From the NCBI GenBank assembly GCA_019359695.1, contig JAHHGV010000004.1:184072-248071 (forward strand): a DNA stretch of 64,000 nt, written 5' to 3'. Of this stretch, positions 27,610 through 36,812 are shown one piece after another. The DNA comes from Brasilonema angustatum HA4187-MV1 (GTDB lineage: Bacteria > Cyanobacteriota > Cyanobacteriia > Cyanobacteriales > Nostocaceae). The position numbers were made by a program, and so were the translations under genes. The notes beneath the pieces were generated by a model. That model saw only the letters and a program-made list of their open reading frames with translations, did no database searches and was not told the DNA's origin. Each line of letters opens with the position of its first letter. Positions within the stretch are counted from its first letter, which is position 1.

Positions 27610-27816
27610 TTGAACTAGGAACGATCCTTACGACTAGCTGTGACGAAACTCAAGGTTAGTGGGTTTGAAACGGTTCATAAATCATTAACTTTGATTTTAG
27701 TGTTAGCGCACGTGATCACTAACGCTAGAGGGTTCCCCCCATCAGAATCAGGTAAAGGTATCACTTCGTATTTCGATAGCGCTGAATTAAGCGTTTGACA
27801 AACGATAAGCTTACTT

Positions 27817-28890
27817 TCAAACACCTGGAACTGTAACGTGTCGTTGCAGCACACCAGAATTTTTGAGTTCTTCCAAGGTTACATTGTCAGTGCAAAATAA
27901 AACTGTTTCCAGTTCAGCAATAAGAACTTCAACCAACTCATCAACAGCGGCTTCTGAGTTTACAGCCGCTTCTAGAAAAGGTCTGGCTAAACCTGCGAGA
28001 TCGGCTCCCAGGGCGATCGCCTTAGCTACGTCTAATCCATTACGCAGCCCTCCAGAAGCAATTAAAGGAATTGTTGGCGCGACTGCACGGATTGAGGTTA
28101 TGCACTCAGCTGTTGGAAGTCCCCAGTCAGCAAAAGTTTGTCCCAGACGGCGCTGTTTGTTATCTTTTGCCCGTTCGCTTTCCACTTTTGCCCATGAGGT
28201 TCCACCCGCACCAGCTACGTCTATTGCTGTCACTCCCACATCAATTAACTTTTGTGCCATTGCTGCTGAGATTCCATTTCCCACTTCCTTGACAACCACA
28301 GGAACGGGAAGTTTTTCGCAAAGTTCAGCAATCTTACGAAGCAGCCCCCGGAAATTTGTGTCCCCATGAGATTGTACGCACTCTTGCAGGGGGTTAAGAT
28401 GCAGAATCAGCGCATCCGCTGCCAACATATCGACAAGTTGCAAACATTCGACAAGACCACATCCATAATTCAACTGCACAGCTCCCAAATTTGCAAACAG
28501 CAGAATGTCAGGAGCGAGGTGGCGCACTGCGAAAGTCGAGGCTAGGTGGGGCATCTCTAGAGCAATTCGTTGCGAACCAATTCCCATTGCTAATCGGTAA
28601 CGTTGAGCAACACTTGCAAGCCGAGTGTTGACTAGCCGCGCGAGTTCTGTCCCTCCTGTCATGGAAGAAATCAGAAGTGGTGCACCAAGATTTTTACCCA
28701 AGAAGGTTGTTTGAATATTGATATCACTGCGGTCTAATTCCGGAAGACAGCAATGAGTAAAGCGATAGCACTCAAACCCATTCGTTACCTCCCGGAATTG
28801 TACATCCTCCTCTAAGCACACACGAAGGTGATCGGCTTTGCGGTTCTCAATTTCAGTTGCAGCATCGACTGGCGGTAAAATACTGGTCAT
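27817..28890 (-). CDS. fni: Type 2 isopentenyl-diphosphate delta-isomerase
   Basis: This FMN- and NADPH-dependent enzyme interconverts isopentenyl and dimethylallyl diphosphate, balancing the MEP pathway for carotenoids, phytol and quinones. The 357-residue protein has [12 protein letters not shown] at the start, [18 protein letters not shown], and the FMN site [17 protein letters not shown]. It is the normal isomerase type in cyanobacteria. Monocistronic; a MITE lies upstream. Confidence 0.96.
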   Translation of the reverse strand: MTSILPPVDAATEIENRKADHLRVCLEEDVQFREVTNGFECYRFTHCCLPELDRSDINIQTTFLGKNLGAPLLISSMTGGTELARLVNTRLASVAQRYRLAMGIGSQRIALEMPHLASTFAVRHLAPDILLFANLGAVQLNYGCGLVECLQLVDMLAADALILHLNPLQECVQSHGDTNFRGLLRKIAELCEKLPVPVVVKEVGNGISAAMAQKLIDVGVTAIDVAGAGGTSWAKVESERAKDNKQRRLGQTFADWGLPTAECITSIRAVAPTIPLIASGGLRNGLDVAKAIALGADLAGLARPFLEAAVNSEAAVDELVEVLIAELETVLFCTDNVTLEELKNSGVLQRHVTVPGV

Positions 28891-29341
28891 AATATTTTTT
28901 CTGGTGACGGGTTATTGGCAGCTTGGCGCAAATAGCCTCGTGAAATTTGGCGACATCAAACGAGAGCGATGCTAAAGACTCCTAATACCGTTTCACTTTA
29001 AGGTTGATACAAATAGGCAGCAGAGGAGCAGAGGAGCAGGGGAGCAGAGGAGCAGGGGAGAAAGAATTAGAGACTAATCATTTGTATCAAGGATTTCGTG
29101 AAATGGTATAACTTGTAAAACAGTCGCGTTCAAACGCTGTCTTGAGTGATATAGTTAACTCTAATATCCTCCTGGAACAATTCAGCAAGAAGTTGAATGT
29201 TGATTAGGCATGCGTCTTCAATAATCTCTATAATACTGAATAAGCCAGTATTTTTCCTAACACTTCTTTTGGATCACTAATATTTTTAATTTTGATAACT
29301 TCGGATGCTGTAAGGAGGGCAAGACCCACCTTACTTTTGAT
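28891..29341. other. Intergenic region upstream of fni
   Basis: Contains the MITE at 28986-29109; the rest (29110-29341) shows no gene. Confidence 0.5.
28986..29109. repeat. MITE, ATACCGTTTCAC family, copy 2
   Basis: Same ends (ATACCGTTTCAC and GTGAAATGGTAT) and inner arms as 17049-17170. The centre is a GAGGAGCAGGGGAGCA-like run that differs in length and sequence from copy 1. Confidence 0.8.
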
Positions 29342-29950
29342 TCAACCAATTGGACGATTTCCTGGATTGACAGCATGAATGCACTCACTTCCTGAGGTTG
29401 GAAATCCTCGTTTATAACAGGCTTCCTGTGGTTGACCCCATCCTAAGTGTAAAATCACTTCCAAAAAATTAGTATTTTCACATTTGGACAAACTTGTCCA
29501 TTCTGTTCTTTGAGCAATTCTATCTACATCAAATTTTTCTATCTGTCGATGCTGTTTGCCATGACTAAAACTTAAGTACAAGTCCATCCCTACAGTGACT
29601 TGATTCCAAAATTCCACTATCGAACTTTTGGCTGCTTTTAATATTTTTATGTCACTGGCTAAAGCAATTAACTGAGCATCGACTTCTGGATAGCGTAACA
29701 TTTTTCCTTTGATAGTCACCTCACGCCAGACAATACCAGAAACTTGATGTTCGTTTTGGTATTCGTGAATGGTGGCTTTAAAATCTTGATATGCTGTAAA
29801 CTGTTGTAGCCCATCGGTTCTGATAAACTGGTCTATGACAGGATTGCCAGAGACAGTGACTGCTAACTTCAGGCGGTTTCCCTTGAGGCAAGCTTGGCGT
29901 TCAGAACGTAAAATTTGAATTAACTGCTCGGTGGTGTAAACCTTTGACAT
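29342..29950 (-). CDS. Conserved-looking hypothetical protein
   Basis: I do not recognise the 202-residue product. It has no signal peptide or membrane segment; a helical start (TTEQLIQILRSERQACLKG) resembles the N-terminus of several short cyanobacterial hypothetical proteins, followed by a mixed alpha/beta region and a Gly/Cys-containing tail. The long clean frame and cyanobacterial codon use support a real gene. Confidence 0.6.
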   Translation of the reverse strand: MSKVYTTEQLIQILRSERQACLKGNRLKLAVTVSGNPVIDQFIRTDGLQQFTAYQDFKATIHEYQNEHQVSGIVWREVTIKGKMLRYPEVDAQLIALASDIKILKAAKSSIVEFWNQVTVGMDLYLSFSHGKQHRQIEKFDVDRIAQRTEWTSLSKCENTNFLEVILHLGWGQPQEACYKRGFPTSGSECIHAVNPGNRPIG

Positions 29951-30117
29951 CAGAGCACACTTTATAAGTCATTGTCATTGGTCAATAGTCATTATTTATT
30001 CACTTACTTGTTCTTGACTTCCTAACTCCTCAGTTCTCAACAATTTTTAAAGATTATTCGTATACATTATCCCTTTGAATCAATAGCTTTGCAGTATCTA
30101 ATAACACGAAAAAACAA

Positions 30118-30138
30118 GGCAGACAAAATTTGTCTGCC
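30118..30138 (-). terminator. Rho-independent terminator
   Basis: GGCAGACAAA / TTTGTCTGCC hairpin immediately past the stop of the 30146-30730 gene; on the minus strand it is followed by TTGTTTTTT. Confidence 0.85.
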
Positions 30139-30145
30139 CCACAAC

Positions 30146-30730
30146 TTACTTCGCTAACTCGCTGCTTAACTCATTAAATGCTCGGCGCTTCAATGGTACT
30201 GATTCGGAGCGAGGTAATAAATCAAACACTTGTCTAAATTTGTCGTCCATTTTCTCAAAGGGGACTTGACCCTTTTTATTCAAAACCACCTCACCGGATT
30301 GATTAAATACTACAACTTGGGGAACAACCCCAGAGTAGTAATAGGCTGGTTCTGTAGAGTTATAAGTTTTTCCATCTAAAATGCTATCAACATTAACTGG
30401 AATAATTTCTGCTACTCGACCGTAATATTCTTGTATCGTCGAAATAACAATCGCATATTTTTTACAATCGCTGCTGTCATCCAAATAAAATGCTAACAGC
30501 GTTGGTTTATGCTCTGCTAAAGCTTTTGCCAGAGTCACTTTAGGAGGAACCAGTGAACCATTCCCCGCATAAACCACAAAAATATTGCCATCGTATCTGT
30601 CGTTATTAAGATCAGCAAACGCTGACTGTACATTTGTGAATAACAAGCAACTCAGCAGCACAGATAAGGAAAACAACCGCCGCCAGTTTGGAATAAAATT
30701 CAGTAAAAAGCGCCACTTTATACAATTCAT
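30146..30730 (-). CDS. Thioredoxin-fold thylakoid photosystem I accumulation factor-like protein
   Basis: I choose ATG 30730 because the following residues form a basic stretch and hydrophobic signal/anchor ending ANVQSAFA-like (FTNVQSAFADLN). The mature part has DLNNDRYDGNIFVVYAGNGS, YLDDSSDCKKYA and GVVPQVVVFNQSG with cis-Pro, a thioredoxin fold carrying one Cys instead of CxxC. This is the cyanobacterial family annotated as thylakoid membrane PSI accumulation factor. It would sit at the thylakoid membrane, lumen or periplasm side. The precise activity is not known to me. Confidence 0.75.
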   Translation of the reverse strand: MNCIKWRFLLNFIPNWRRLFSLSVLLSCLLFTNVQSAFADLNNDRYDGNIFVVYAGNGSLVPPKVTLAKALAEHKPTLLAFYLDDSSDCKKYAIVISTIQEYYGRVAEIIPVNVDSILDGKTYNSTEPAYYYSGVVPQVVVFNQSGEVVLNKKGQVPFEKMDDKFRQVFDLLPRSESVPLKRRAFNELSSELAK

Positions 30731-31220
30731 TAAAAAGAACCTTTCAACGTCTATATTTTTTCTAGTTTGTGCTGAATGTAGCAAACTGGGATGGGAATAG
30801 GGGGACAAGGGAACAAGGAGATAAAGGAACAGACTACAGGGTTTAGAGTACAGGATTTAGGGAGACAATAGGGAATAAAAATAAGTAGGTCGGCGTAAAT
30901 AATTATCGTCGGGATCAGGCAAGGAACAAGGATAAAAAAGGTTTGAGTCTTGTTTACATTTCTTAACACAGTTTTGTTTTATTGTGCCGACTTACTTACA
31001 TCCACACGAGCAAAAGCTCTAGCTAAGAACATCGGGAGCCGTATGCCGCGAAAGTGCCACGTACGGTTCTAACTCAGAGGTACGGACGATAATACTCCCC
31101 ATCGACTCAACCCAATCGCAAGGGTTTGACAAATTTACATTCTGTTACATAGTGAGGTTTATTCACACCTACCTACTTTATAAGGTAGAATATCTGATTC
31201 ATAGCTAAAAAATTATAACG
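30731..31220. other. Intergenic region holding a group II intron relic
   Basis: No protein gene is convincing. The domain V-like segment at 31036-31069 is the only recognisable element. Confidence 0.5.
31036..31069 (+). ncRNA. Group II intron domain V relic
   Basis: The 34-nt sequence GAGCCGTATGCCGCGAAAGT + GCCACGTACGGTTC matches the group II intron domain V consensus: lower stem GAGCCGTA/TACGGTTC (with the catalytic AGC triad and a G-T pair), a 2-nt bulge (CG), and a GAAA tetraloop. One inner pair (C-C) is broken. The following bases to about 31115 could be domain VI. No reverse transcriptase frame or 5' intron end is nearby, so this is a 3' fragment. Confidence 0.8.
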
Positions 31221-32033
31221 ATGCGATCGCAATGGGAATCTTTGCTGACAAACCTCGGTGAATGGCAAGGTTCATTTACCCGTATCTCGCCTCAAGGTGA
31301 AATTCTAGAAGATGTTCCCAGCATAGTTTCCTTGGAAGGGTTAAACAACAATCAAACAATCCGCCAAACAATTCGCTTAGCGGAAAATGAAAAGACTTTA
31401 GAATACTCGTCCTTAGGACGTAGCGTGCTGTTTTTTGAAAATGGGGCGTTTTCTCAAGGTTCAACACAACTTGGTCCATTTTCCGAATTTGGCGCAGAAC
31501 TGGGTTTCATTTGGGAAAATTGCCGCTTACGTCTGGTTCAGTTATTTGACAAAAACCTCCAGCTAGATCAATTTACTCTCATTCGAGAACATCTGGCTGG
31601 AACTCAACCAGTCAAACGTCCACCTTTAAAAGTAGATGACCTTTTGGGAGAATGGCAGGGTGAAGCAGTGACAATATATCCAGATTGGCGTTCACCCCAA
31701 AGTTACCCCACCAAAATGCAACTACAACTTGATGGTGCTGGGCGATTAACGCAAAGCTTAACTTTTGGCGAACGCACAATCACTTCAACAGCCACTGTTA
31801 AAGACTCTATCATCCACTTCAATCAAGATCCTCAAAAGCAGATACAAGTCCTACTTCTACCTGATGGTGCTTCTGCAACCTCTTTACTCAAGTTGCAATT
31901 ACGTCAACCACTTTTTCTTGAAGTCGGTTGGCTGATCCAACCAGACTTACGTCAACGGATGATTCGCAGCTACGACGACAAAGGCGAATGGGTTACGCTG
32001 ACTTTGGTAACAGAACGTCGAGTCAACAACTAG
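31221..32033 (+). CDS. DUF3598 family protein
   Basis: The 270-residue cytosolic protein begins with the DUF3598 signature MRSQWESLLTNLGEWQGSFT and repeats a related half later (LLGEWQGEAVTIYPDW), giving two lipocalin-like beta-barrel halves. The family is widespread in cyanobacteria and plants; function is undetermined. The stop codon TAG overlaps the first base of a GGGGTATA tandem repeat. Confidence 0.85.
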   Translation: MRSQWESLLTNLGEWQGSFTRISPQGEILEDVPSIVSLEGLNNNQTIRQTIRLAENEKTLEYSSLGRSVLFFENGAFSQGSTQLGPFSEFGAELGFIWENCRLRLVQLFDKNLQLDQFTLIREHLAGTQPVKRPPLKVDDLLGEWQGEAVTIYPDWRSPQSYPTKMQLQLDGAGRLTQSLTFGERTITSTATVKDSIIHFNQDPQKQIQVLLLPDGASATSLLKLQLRQPLFLEVGWLIQPDLRQRMIRSYDDKGEWVTLTLVTERRVNN

Positions 32034-32064
32034 GGGTATAGGGGTATAGGGGTATAGGGGTGTA
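32033..32064. repeat. 8-bp tandem repeat GGGGTATA x4
   Basis: Three exact copies and one GGGGTGTA variant directly after the DUF3598 stop; similar GGGGTGTAA units lie near 57311. Confidence 0.9.
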
Positions 32065-32124
32065 AAGGTATAAGAAAATAAATGTATTTCCCCTCACACC
32101 CTTAGTTTCGGTCAAGTCTTTTGT

Positions 32125-33498
32125 CTAAATTGTTGAGAATTTTGATGATGTCCTGATAAATTGAGTAAACTCCCCATCTTCAAATGTTTCTTCCCAGTTG
32201 CTGGGTAAACGATGGGGATTAGGATTATCTTTTGTGGGTACACACAGAAAAGTGTACTCACACTTAACCCCATCTAGCTTGGTTTCCGGTGTCACCCCCC
32301 AGTTCCCGATGTATGCGCCTGTAAGAGTTGCACCTCTAAAATCGGTTCTATCTAATTGTGCTCTTGTAAGGTTGGCTCTGGAAAAATCAGCATCTTGTAA
32401 GTTAGACTCATTCAGCACAGTTGCAACTAAGCTAGCATCTGCAAAATTTGCTCCTTGCAAATTGATACCTTGCAAATTCCAGCCATCAAAATTTTGGTTT
32501 TGTAACTGTTTTGTCACCAATAGCTGTCTGATCTTTTCATCCTTAAGATAAGTTGTTCTAATATCAGCCAGATTCAACTTTTTCGCCTGAAACCAACAGG
32601 TACGTGCCAAGATAGATTTTTTAAAGGTAGCGTTTTTAAGTTTTGCCTGCGTAAAATCCGCATCAGTTAAATCACTTTCTTGAAAACGGGTGGCGTGTCC
32701 TGTTACCAAACCAATAGCAATATTGGCAATCCAGCTTTGCTTATCATCTTGATATAAGCCACGGCAACTCACATCAGCAGACACAATTAAGGTTAATATT
32801 GCTACTACAGAAGCTGGTATTGCTGCGACGACACCAGCTATCTTTACAGCGGCTATAACTACTACTCCCGCTACAGCCCCTGCGACTGACACTGTCAGCG
32901 CGACTGCTAATAACCCAGCGATAAATCCTGCCACCACAGCCGCCCCGGATATAACCACTAGTCCTGTTGCAGACACTATAACTGCCACAGCCCCTGTGAC
33001 GACTACCGATACCACAGATGCCAATTCCATCACCCGTGTCTGAGTGCCTGTCCCAACCCATGCCACAGCCACTATCCCAGCCCATACGACTGCTGCAAGC
33101 CCACATCCTATAACAGCCGCTGCCAAAAACCCACAGCCTGCTGCCACTCCTCGGCGCATAGAGATGAGAAAAAAGATTAACAATATTATTGAACTGATGA
33201 CAGTAACATAGACATTTTGACGGTTGCCATCCACTAGAATAAATCCTAGCAACGAACCACCAACAGCCGATAGCAATCCTGATACTGCCGATAGCAGTAA
33301 CGCAAATATGACTAACGCAAATGCCCAACGGCGTTGTAGTCCTGCTTGCGCATAACTGAAGTTTGCTCCTCTAAGGGTCGCACCTGTAAAGTCAGCACCT
33401 CGGATATCGCAATAGGAGAAGTCCGTACCTGTTAAGTCTTGCCCTTTGAAAGATTTGCCTCTGAGCTTAGCATTACGGTAGTTTTGAGCCACGTTCAA
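32125..33498 (-). CDS. Membrane protein with pentapeptide repeats at both ends
   Basis: The 457-residue protein has an N-terminal run of A(D/N)LxX pentapeptides (about residues 10-52: GQDLTGTDFSYCDIRGADFT), then about six to eight hydrophobic segments rich in Val, Ala and Gly (55-245), then a second pentapeptide block (about 270-400). Pentapeptide repeats form a right-handed quadrilateral helix; many cyanobacterial examples have no assigned function. The arrangement places the beta-helix on a membrane platform. Confidence 0.85.
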   Translation of the reverse strand: MNVAQNYRNAKLRGKSFKGQDLTGTDFSYCDIRGADFTGATLRGANFSYAQAGLQRRWAFALVIFALLLSAVSGLLSAVGGSLLGFILVDGNRQNVYVTVISSIILLIFFLISMRRGVAAGCGFLAAAVIGCGLAAVVWAGIVAVAWVGTGTQTRVMELASVVSVVVTGAVAVIVSATGLVVISGAAVVAGFIAGLLAVALTVSVAGAVAGVVVIAAVKIAGVVAAIPASVVAILTLIVSADVSCRGLYQDDKQSWIANIAIGLVTGHATRFQESDLTDADFTQAKLKNATFKKSILARTCWFQAKKLNLADIRTTYLKDEKIRQLLVTKQLQNQNFDGWNLQGINLQGANFADASLVATVLNESNLQDADFSRANLTRAQLDRTDFRGATLTGAYIGNWGVTPETKLDGVKCEYTFLCVPTKDNPNPHRLPSNWEETFEDGEFTQFIRTSSKFSTI

Positions 33499-33589
33499 TT
33501 ACAATTAAATTGGGTACCTTTAACTACTAGTTGCTAGGATATCAGTTTTTGGCAGATTTAGATAATAGATTGACACTCACGAGGTTGCG

Positions 33590-33735
33590 GCGGGGTGGTG
33601 TCACAAAGCAAATATCCCAATTACGGAAAAACGCGCAAGACCAATCGCCGTTGCCATTGCAGACTCACTACCCACACACTCCAGTACCGACTCTGCACCA
33701 CCTAGGGTCATCTCAAGCAAGGCGGCGATCGCACT
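33590..33735 (-). pseudogene. Zinc alcohol dehydrogenase fragment (decayed)
   Basis: On the minus strand the region reads LLEMTLGGAESVLECVGSES and then AMATAIGLAR, which resembles the NAD-domain segment 'GGADSVLECVGT..SM.TAI..ARPGG' of medium-chain zinc dehydrogenases. A TGA stop follows shortly and neither end of the gene is present. It lies directly downstream of the SDR pseudogene, same strand. Confidence 0.5.
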
Positions 33736-33758
33736 CAGCCTAACTACCAGCACTATCC

Positions 33759-34250
33759 TTACCAAGGCTGCGTGGTTGGGCCAATCGTAAATTCGTTCAC
33801 GTTTGTATCTTCTGGCTGGTCAATCGCAAACGCCACAACATTGGCTACTCGATCTGGTGAGATGCCATATTGTTCATACAACTCTGTCATTTTTTCAGCC
33901 ACATCTTGGTTGGTAATCTGATATCAAATCCGTTTATATCGGAATTTTTCCTCCTTCCTCTCTCTCTGTGTGTCCTCTGCGCCTCTGCGGTTTTTTTATC
34001 ACTCAGATGCTACCGGATTTGATATGATCTAACAACGAGAGTATTAATTGCAGCAGGATAAATTGTCGCAGTACGAATGTTAGTCCCCTCTTGAGCAGAC
34101 TCCATGCGTAGAAGTTCCATTAAATCGCGCACGAACCATTTCGTCCCACCGTACACCACACCACCTGGATAAGCTTTTAATCCAGCAACCGATGAAGTTG
34201 TGATAACATGCCCAGACTTTTGGTTAATAAAAGTTTGCCCGAAAGGTCTA
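33759..34250 (-). pseudogene. SDR oxidoreductase pseudogene interrupted by a MITE
   Basis: Two parts of one short-chain dehydrogenase can be read on the minus strand. The upstream part (about 34250-34028) gives GHVITTSSVAGLKAYPGGVV and the catalytic YGGTK. The downstream part (about 33920-33759) gives YEQYGISPDRVANVVAFAID and ends EFTIGPTTQPW-stop. Between them sits a 105-bp inverted-repeat element. The N-terminal cofactor-binding half is missing. Confidence 0.8.
33921..34025. repeat. MITE inserted in SDR pseudogene
   Basis: Perfect 12-bp terminal inverted repeats ATATCAAATCCG (33921-33932) and CGGATTTGATAT (34014-34025); the interior is C/T-rich with CTCTGCGCCTCTGCGGTTTT. No coding capacity. 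Confidence 0.85.
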
Positions 34251-34338
34251 GATTAAGGATTGTTGTCTGAGTTTTTTACATAATTTCCTCCTACTCTCTC
34301 CAGCTCTGCTGAGTCAGGTTCTTTTGCTCTGACCATCA

Positions 34339-35109
34339 CTACACCGTTTGACCGCCATCAACGACCAAGGCGTGCCCGACAACGAAGGAAGACGCATCCG
34401 AACACAGCCAGACCACGGCATTGGCGATCTCTTCGGGCTGTCCCATCCTTCCAATCGGTTCCTCTGAGATTACCTGTTCTCGTCCTTCAGGAGTGCCGCC
34501 AGTGAAGCGATCCATCATCGACGTGTCAATATAGCCAGGACAGACGGCGTTGATGCGGATGTTCTGCGAGGCGTAGTCGAGAGCCGCCGACTTGGTGAGT
34601 CCGATCAAGCCGTGTTTTGCGGCGGTGTATGCGGCTCCGCCCTTGATGCCTATGACGCCTGCGCCCGATGATGTGTTCACGATTGCGCCGCCGCCTTGCT
34701 TGAGTAGCAGCGGGATTTCATACTTCATGCACAGAAAAACGCCGCGCAGGTTAATGTTGACGATCCGATCCCACTCTTCCTCTTCAATTTCCGCTGTTGC
34801 TGCATTCTTCTGCTCCACACCGGCGTTGTTAAAGGCAAAGTCCAGCCGCCCGAAGGTTTCGATGGTCTTGGAAAGAGCTGCCTTCACGTCAAGGGCTCGC
34901 GTCACATCGCACTTGACGGCGATCGCCCGTCCGCCGAGGTCTTCGATCATGCGCGCCGTTTCTTGATTGCCCTGTTCCGAAACGTCGGCGACCACCACAT
35001 GAACGCCTTTACGGGCAAACGCCAGCGCCGTAACTCGACCGATGCCGTTCGCTGCTCCGGTTACAAACGCAACCTTTCCTGTATAGTTTCCATTCTCGTT
35101 CGTTGTCAT
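34339..35109 (-). CDS. SDR family NAD(P)-dependent oxidoreductase
   Basis: The 256-residue classical short-chain dehydrogenase has TGAANGIG for the cofactor, NNAG, and the Ser148/Tyr161/Lys165 active site (YTAAK), and ends WLCSDASSFVVGHALVVDGG, like glucose 1-dehydrogenase or 3-oxoacyl reductase types. The substrate is unknown. Its DNA is visibly richer in G and C than the flanking cyanobacterial genes, with codons such as GCG and CGC, and it sits among decayed foreign genes, so horizontal transfer is likely. Confidence 0.9.
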   Translation of the reverse strand: MTTNENGNYTGKVAFVTGAANGIGRVTALAFARKGVHVVVADVSEQGNQETARMIEDLGGRAIAVKCDVTRALDVKAALSKTIETFGRLDFAFNNAGVEQKNAATAEIEEEEWDRIVNINLRGVFLCMKYEIPLLLKQGGGAIVNTSSGAGVIGIKGGAAYTAAKHGLIGLTKSAALDYASQNIRINAVCPGYIDTSMMDRFTGGTPEGREQVISEEPIGRMGQPEEIANAVVWLCSDASSFVVGHALVVDGGQTV

Positions 35110-35269
35110 TTTTTACTCCTTGTGTTGCTGATTCGGGAAGTTTTTGTCGCAAGCAGTTTCATTTCTATCTTTTTTGACGTTTCTACTGAATTAGCTCTAC
35201 CGTCACGTTGATAGAACTAGGCACATTTCTGGTAATTTTTTCCCTTAATGGTAAGCCATTTCAAAAGCA

Positions 35270-35412
35270 TTAAGACTTTCCTTCGTACTGTTCGTCACTG
35301 ACCTGTTCCATCCAATCCACGGGTTTACCGTCGAGTCATTCCTGAATGGCGATGTGCGTCATTGCTGTGGTTGCCGTAGCGCCATGTCAATGCTTCTCAC
35401 CCGGCTCAAAAC
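35270..35412 (-). pseudogene. Cupin-domain protein C-terminal remnant
   Basis: The minus strand reads EPGEKH, stop, HGATATTAMTHIAIQE, stop, LDGKPVDWMEQVSDEQYEGK, stop. This is the C-terminal pattern of small cupin proteins ('GEKHWHGA..TTAMTHIAIQE..DGK.V.WMEKVSDEQY'). Two TGA codons (one at the expected Trp) break the frame. It lies between the SDR and hydrolase genes on the same strand. Confidence 0.75.
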
Positions 35413-35482
35413 AGAAACGCAATCGTACTTTCAAAAACGACGGTTTCTTCAATAATTCTTCGGTTTTTATCCCAAACGAACG

Positions 35483-36565
35483 TTACTTTAAATGCTCAGT
35501 AAAAAATGAAGTGAGTTTATCAAAGGGAATTAACTCAACTCTGTCATACAAATCAACGTGTCCTGCTTTTGGAACGATATACAATTCTTTGGGTTCGGCT
35601 GCACGTTTGTAAGCATCCTCACTAAACTCTCTTGAGTGAGCTTTATCACCCGTAATGAAAAGCATAGGACGAGGGGAAATCGTTTCTATGTCATTAAACG
35701 GGTAAAAATTCATAAACTTAACGTTACTGCTTAACGTCGGGTGCGTTGTGAGTTTCGGCGACCCTCCTTTTGGAGTGTATTCACCTCGCGGAGTTCGGTA
35801 GAAATCATAAAACTCACGCTGGATGGGGTCTGTGTTTTCATCTAACTTATGTACAGTCCCACCCGTGTATTTGGTTTCACCATCGGTAAACTCTACATAA
35901 CGTTGTTCCGCAGCCTCCTTCTGGATTTTCTTTCTCTGCTCAAGAGTCAGAGAATGGTTAAGTGCATTTCGGTTGGCTGCTCCCATATCGTACATGCTGA
36001 CAGTTGCGATAGCTTTCATTCGTGGATCAATCTTAGCGGCACTAACAACAAAGCTTCCGCTACCACAAATTCCAATTATTCCGATTCGGTTTTTGTCAAC
36101 AAATGGACGGGTGCCAAGAAAGTCAACTGCTGCACTGAAATCTTCAGAATAAATATCAGGTGCAACAGCATTGCGTGGTTTGCCCTCACTCTCTCCCCAA
36201 AAAGACAAGTCAAGAGATAAAGTCACAAACCCTCGTTCAGCCATATTCGCAGCATACACGTTGGCACTTTGTTCTTTTACAGCTCCCATAGGATGCCCAA
36301 CAATGATCGCCGAATGTTTTTTACTTTGATCTAAATTCTTGGGAATAAATAGATGTCCCGCAACATTCATTTTGTATTGGTTTTTAAAATTAACCTTATA
36401 CATCGTAACGTTGTCGCTTACCTTAAAAGTTGTATATCCCTTTGGTGTTATTTGTTCCATTTCTGCTATTTGTTTTGATTCTCCTTTTTTTTCTGTTTGT
36501 GTGTAAGCCTGCCCGCTTATCATAAAAGTCATCATCGTTAAAATGCATATATATTTCATCTTCAT
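35483..36565 (-). CDS. Exported alpha/beta hydrolase, dienelactone hydrolase-like
   Basis: The 360-residue protein has a signal peptide (MKMKYICILTMMTFMISGQA) and a core with HPMGAVKEQS (oxyanion region), IGIIGICGSGSFV (nucleophile elbow; Cys aligns with the DLH nucleophile in G-x-C), FITGDKAHSREF (acid) and VPKAGHVDLYD (His). It would act outside the cytoplasmic membrane on an unknown ester or lactone. The signal peptide, Lys-rich composition and codons look Bacteroidetes-like rather than cyanobacterial. It is divergent from the AraC regulator. Confidence 0.85.
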   Translation of the reverse strand: MKMKYICILTMMTFMISGQAYTQTEKKGESKQIAEMEQITPKGYTTFKVSDNVTMYKVNFKNQYKMNVAGHLFIPKNLDQSKKHSAIIVGHPMGAVKEQSANVYAANMAERGFVTLSLDLSFWGESEGKPRNAVAPDIYSEDFSAAVDFLGTRPFVDKNRIGIIGICGSGSFVVSAAKIDPRMKAIATVSMYDMGAANRNALNHSLTLEQRKKIQKEAAEQRYVEFTDGETKYTGGTVHKLDENTDPIQREFYDFYRTPRGEYTPKGGSPKLTTHPTLSSNVKFMNFYPFNDIETISPRPMLFITGDKAHSREFSEDAYKRAAEPKELYIVPKAGHVDLYDRVELIPFDKLTSFFTEHLK

Positions 36566-36812
36566 TTTATTTACTTCTTGATCTGTACTTATTGCTTATT
36601 TTCTGAATATAAGCATTAGCGGCAATGCTACTAAAAGTTTTAGAAAGCTCCGCTAGTAAAAACGCTTTTCCCAAATCTTTATACCGTATGAGTTCAATTA
36701 TGCGGGCGTGAGAACGGATAGCGTGAGGACGTTTGTCGAAAAAAACCGGACAATTCTCTAAAAATCCGCCGCGCAACGTGCTCTTGAGAAACAGAGCGTT
36801 TAAGATAAATTT

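Noticed and set aside
27863..28369. 168-codon plus-strand frame opposite fni
   Set aside because: Antisense to fni, Ser/Ala-rich shadow translation.
33531..33743. 70-codon plus-strand frame
   Set aside because: The opposite strand carries a better-supported ADH fragment; no ribosome-binding site.
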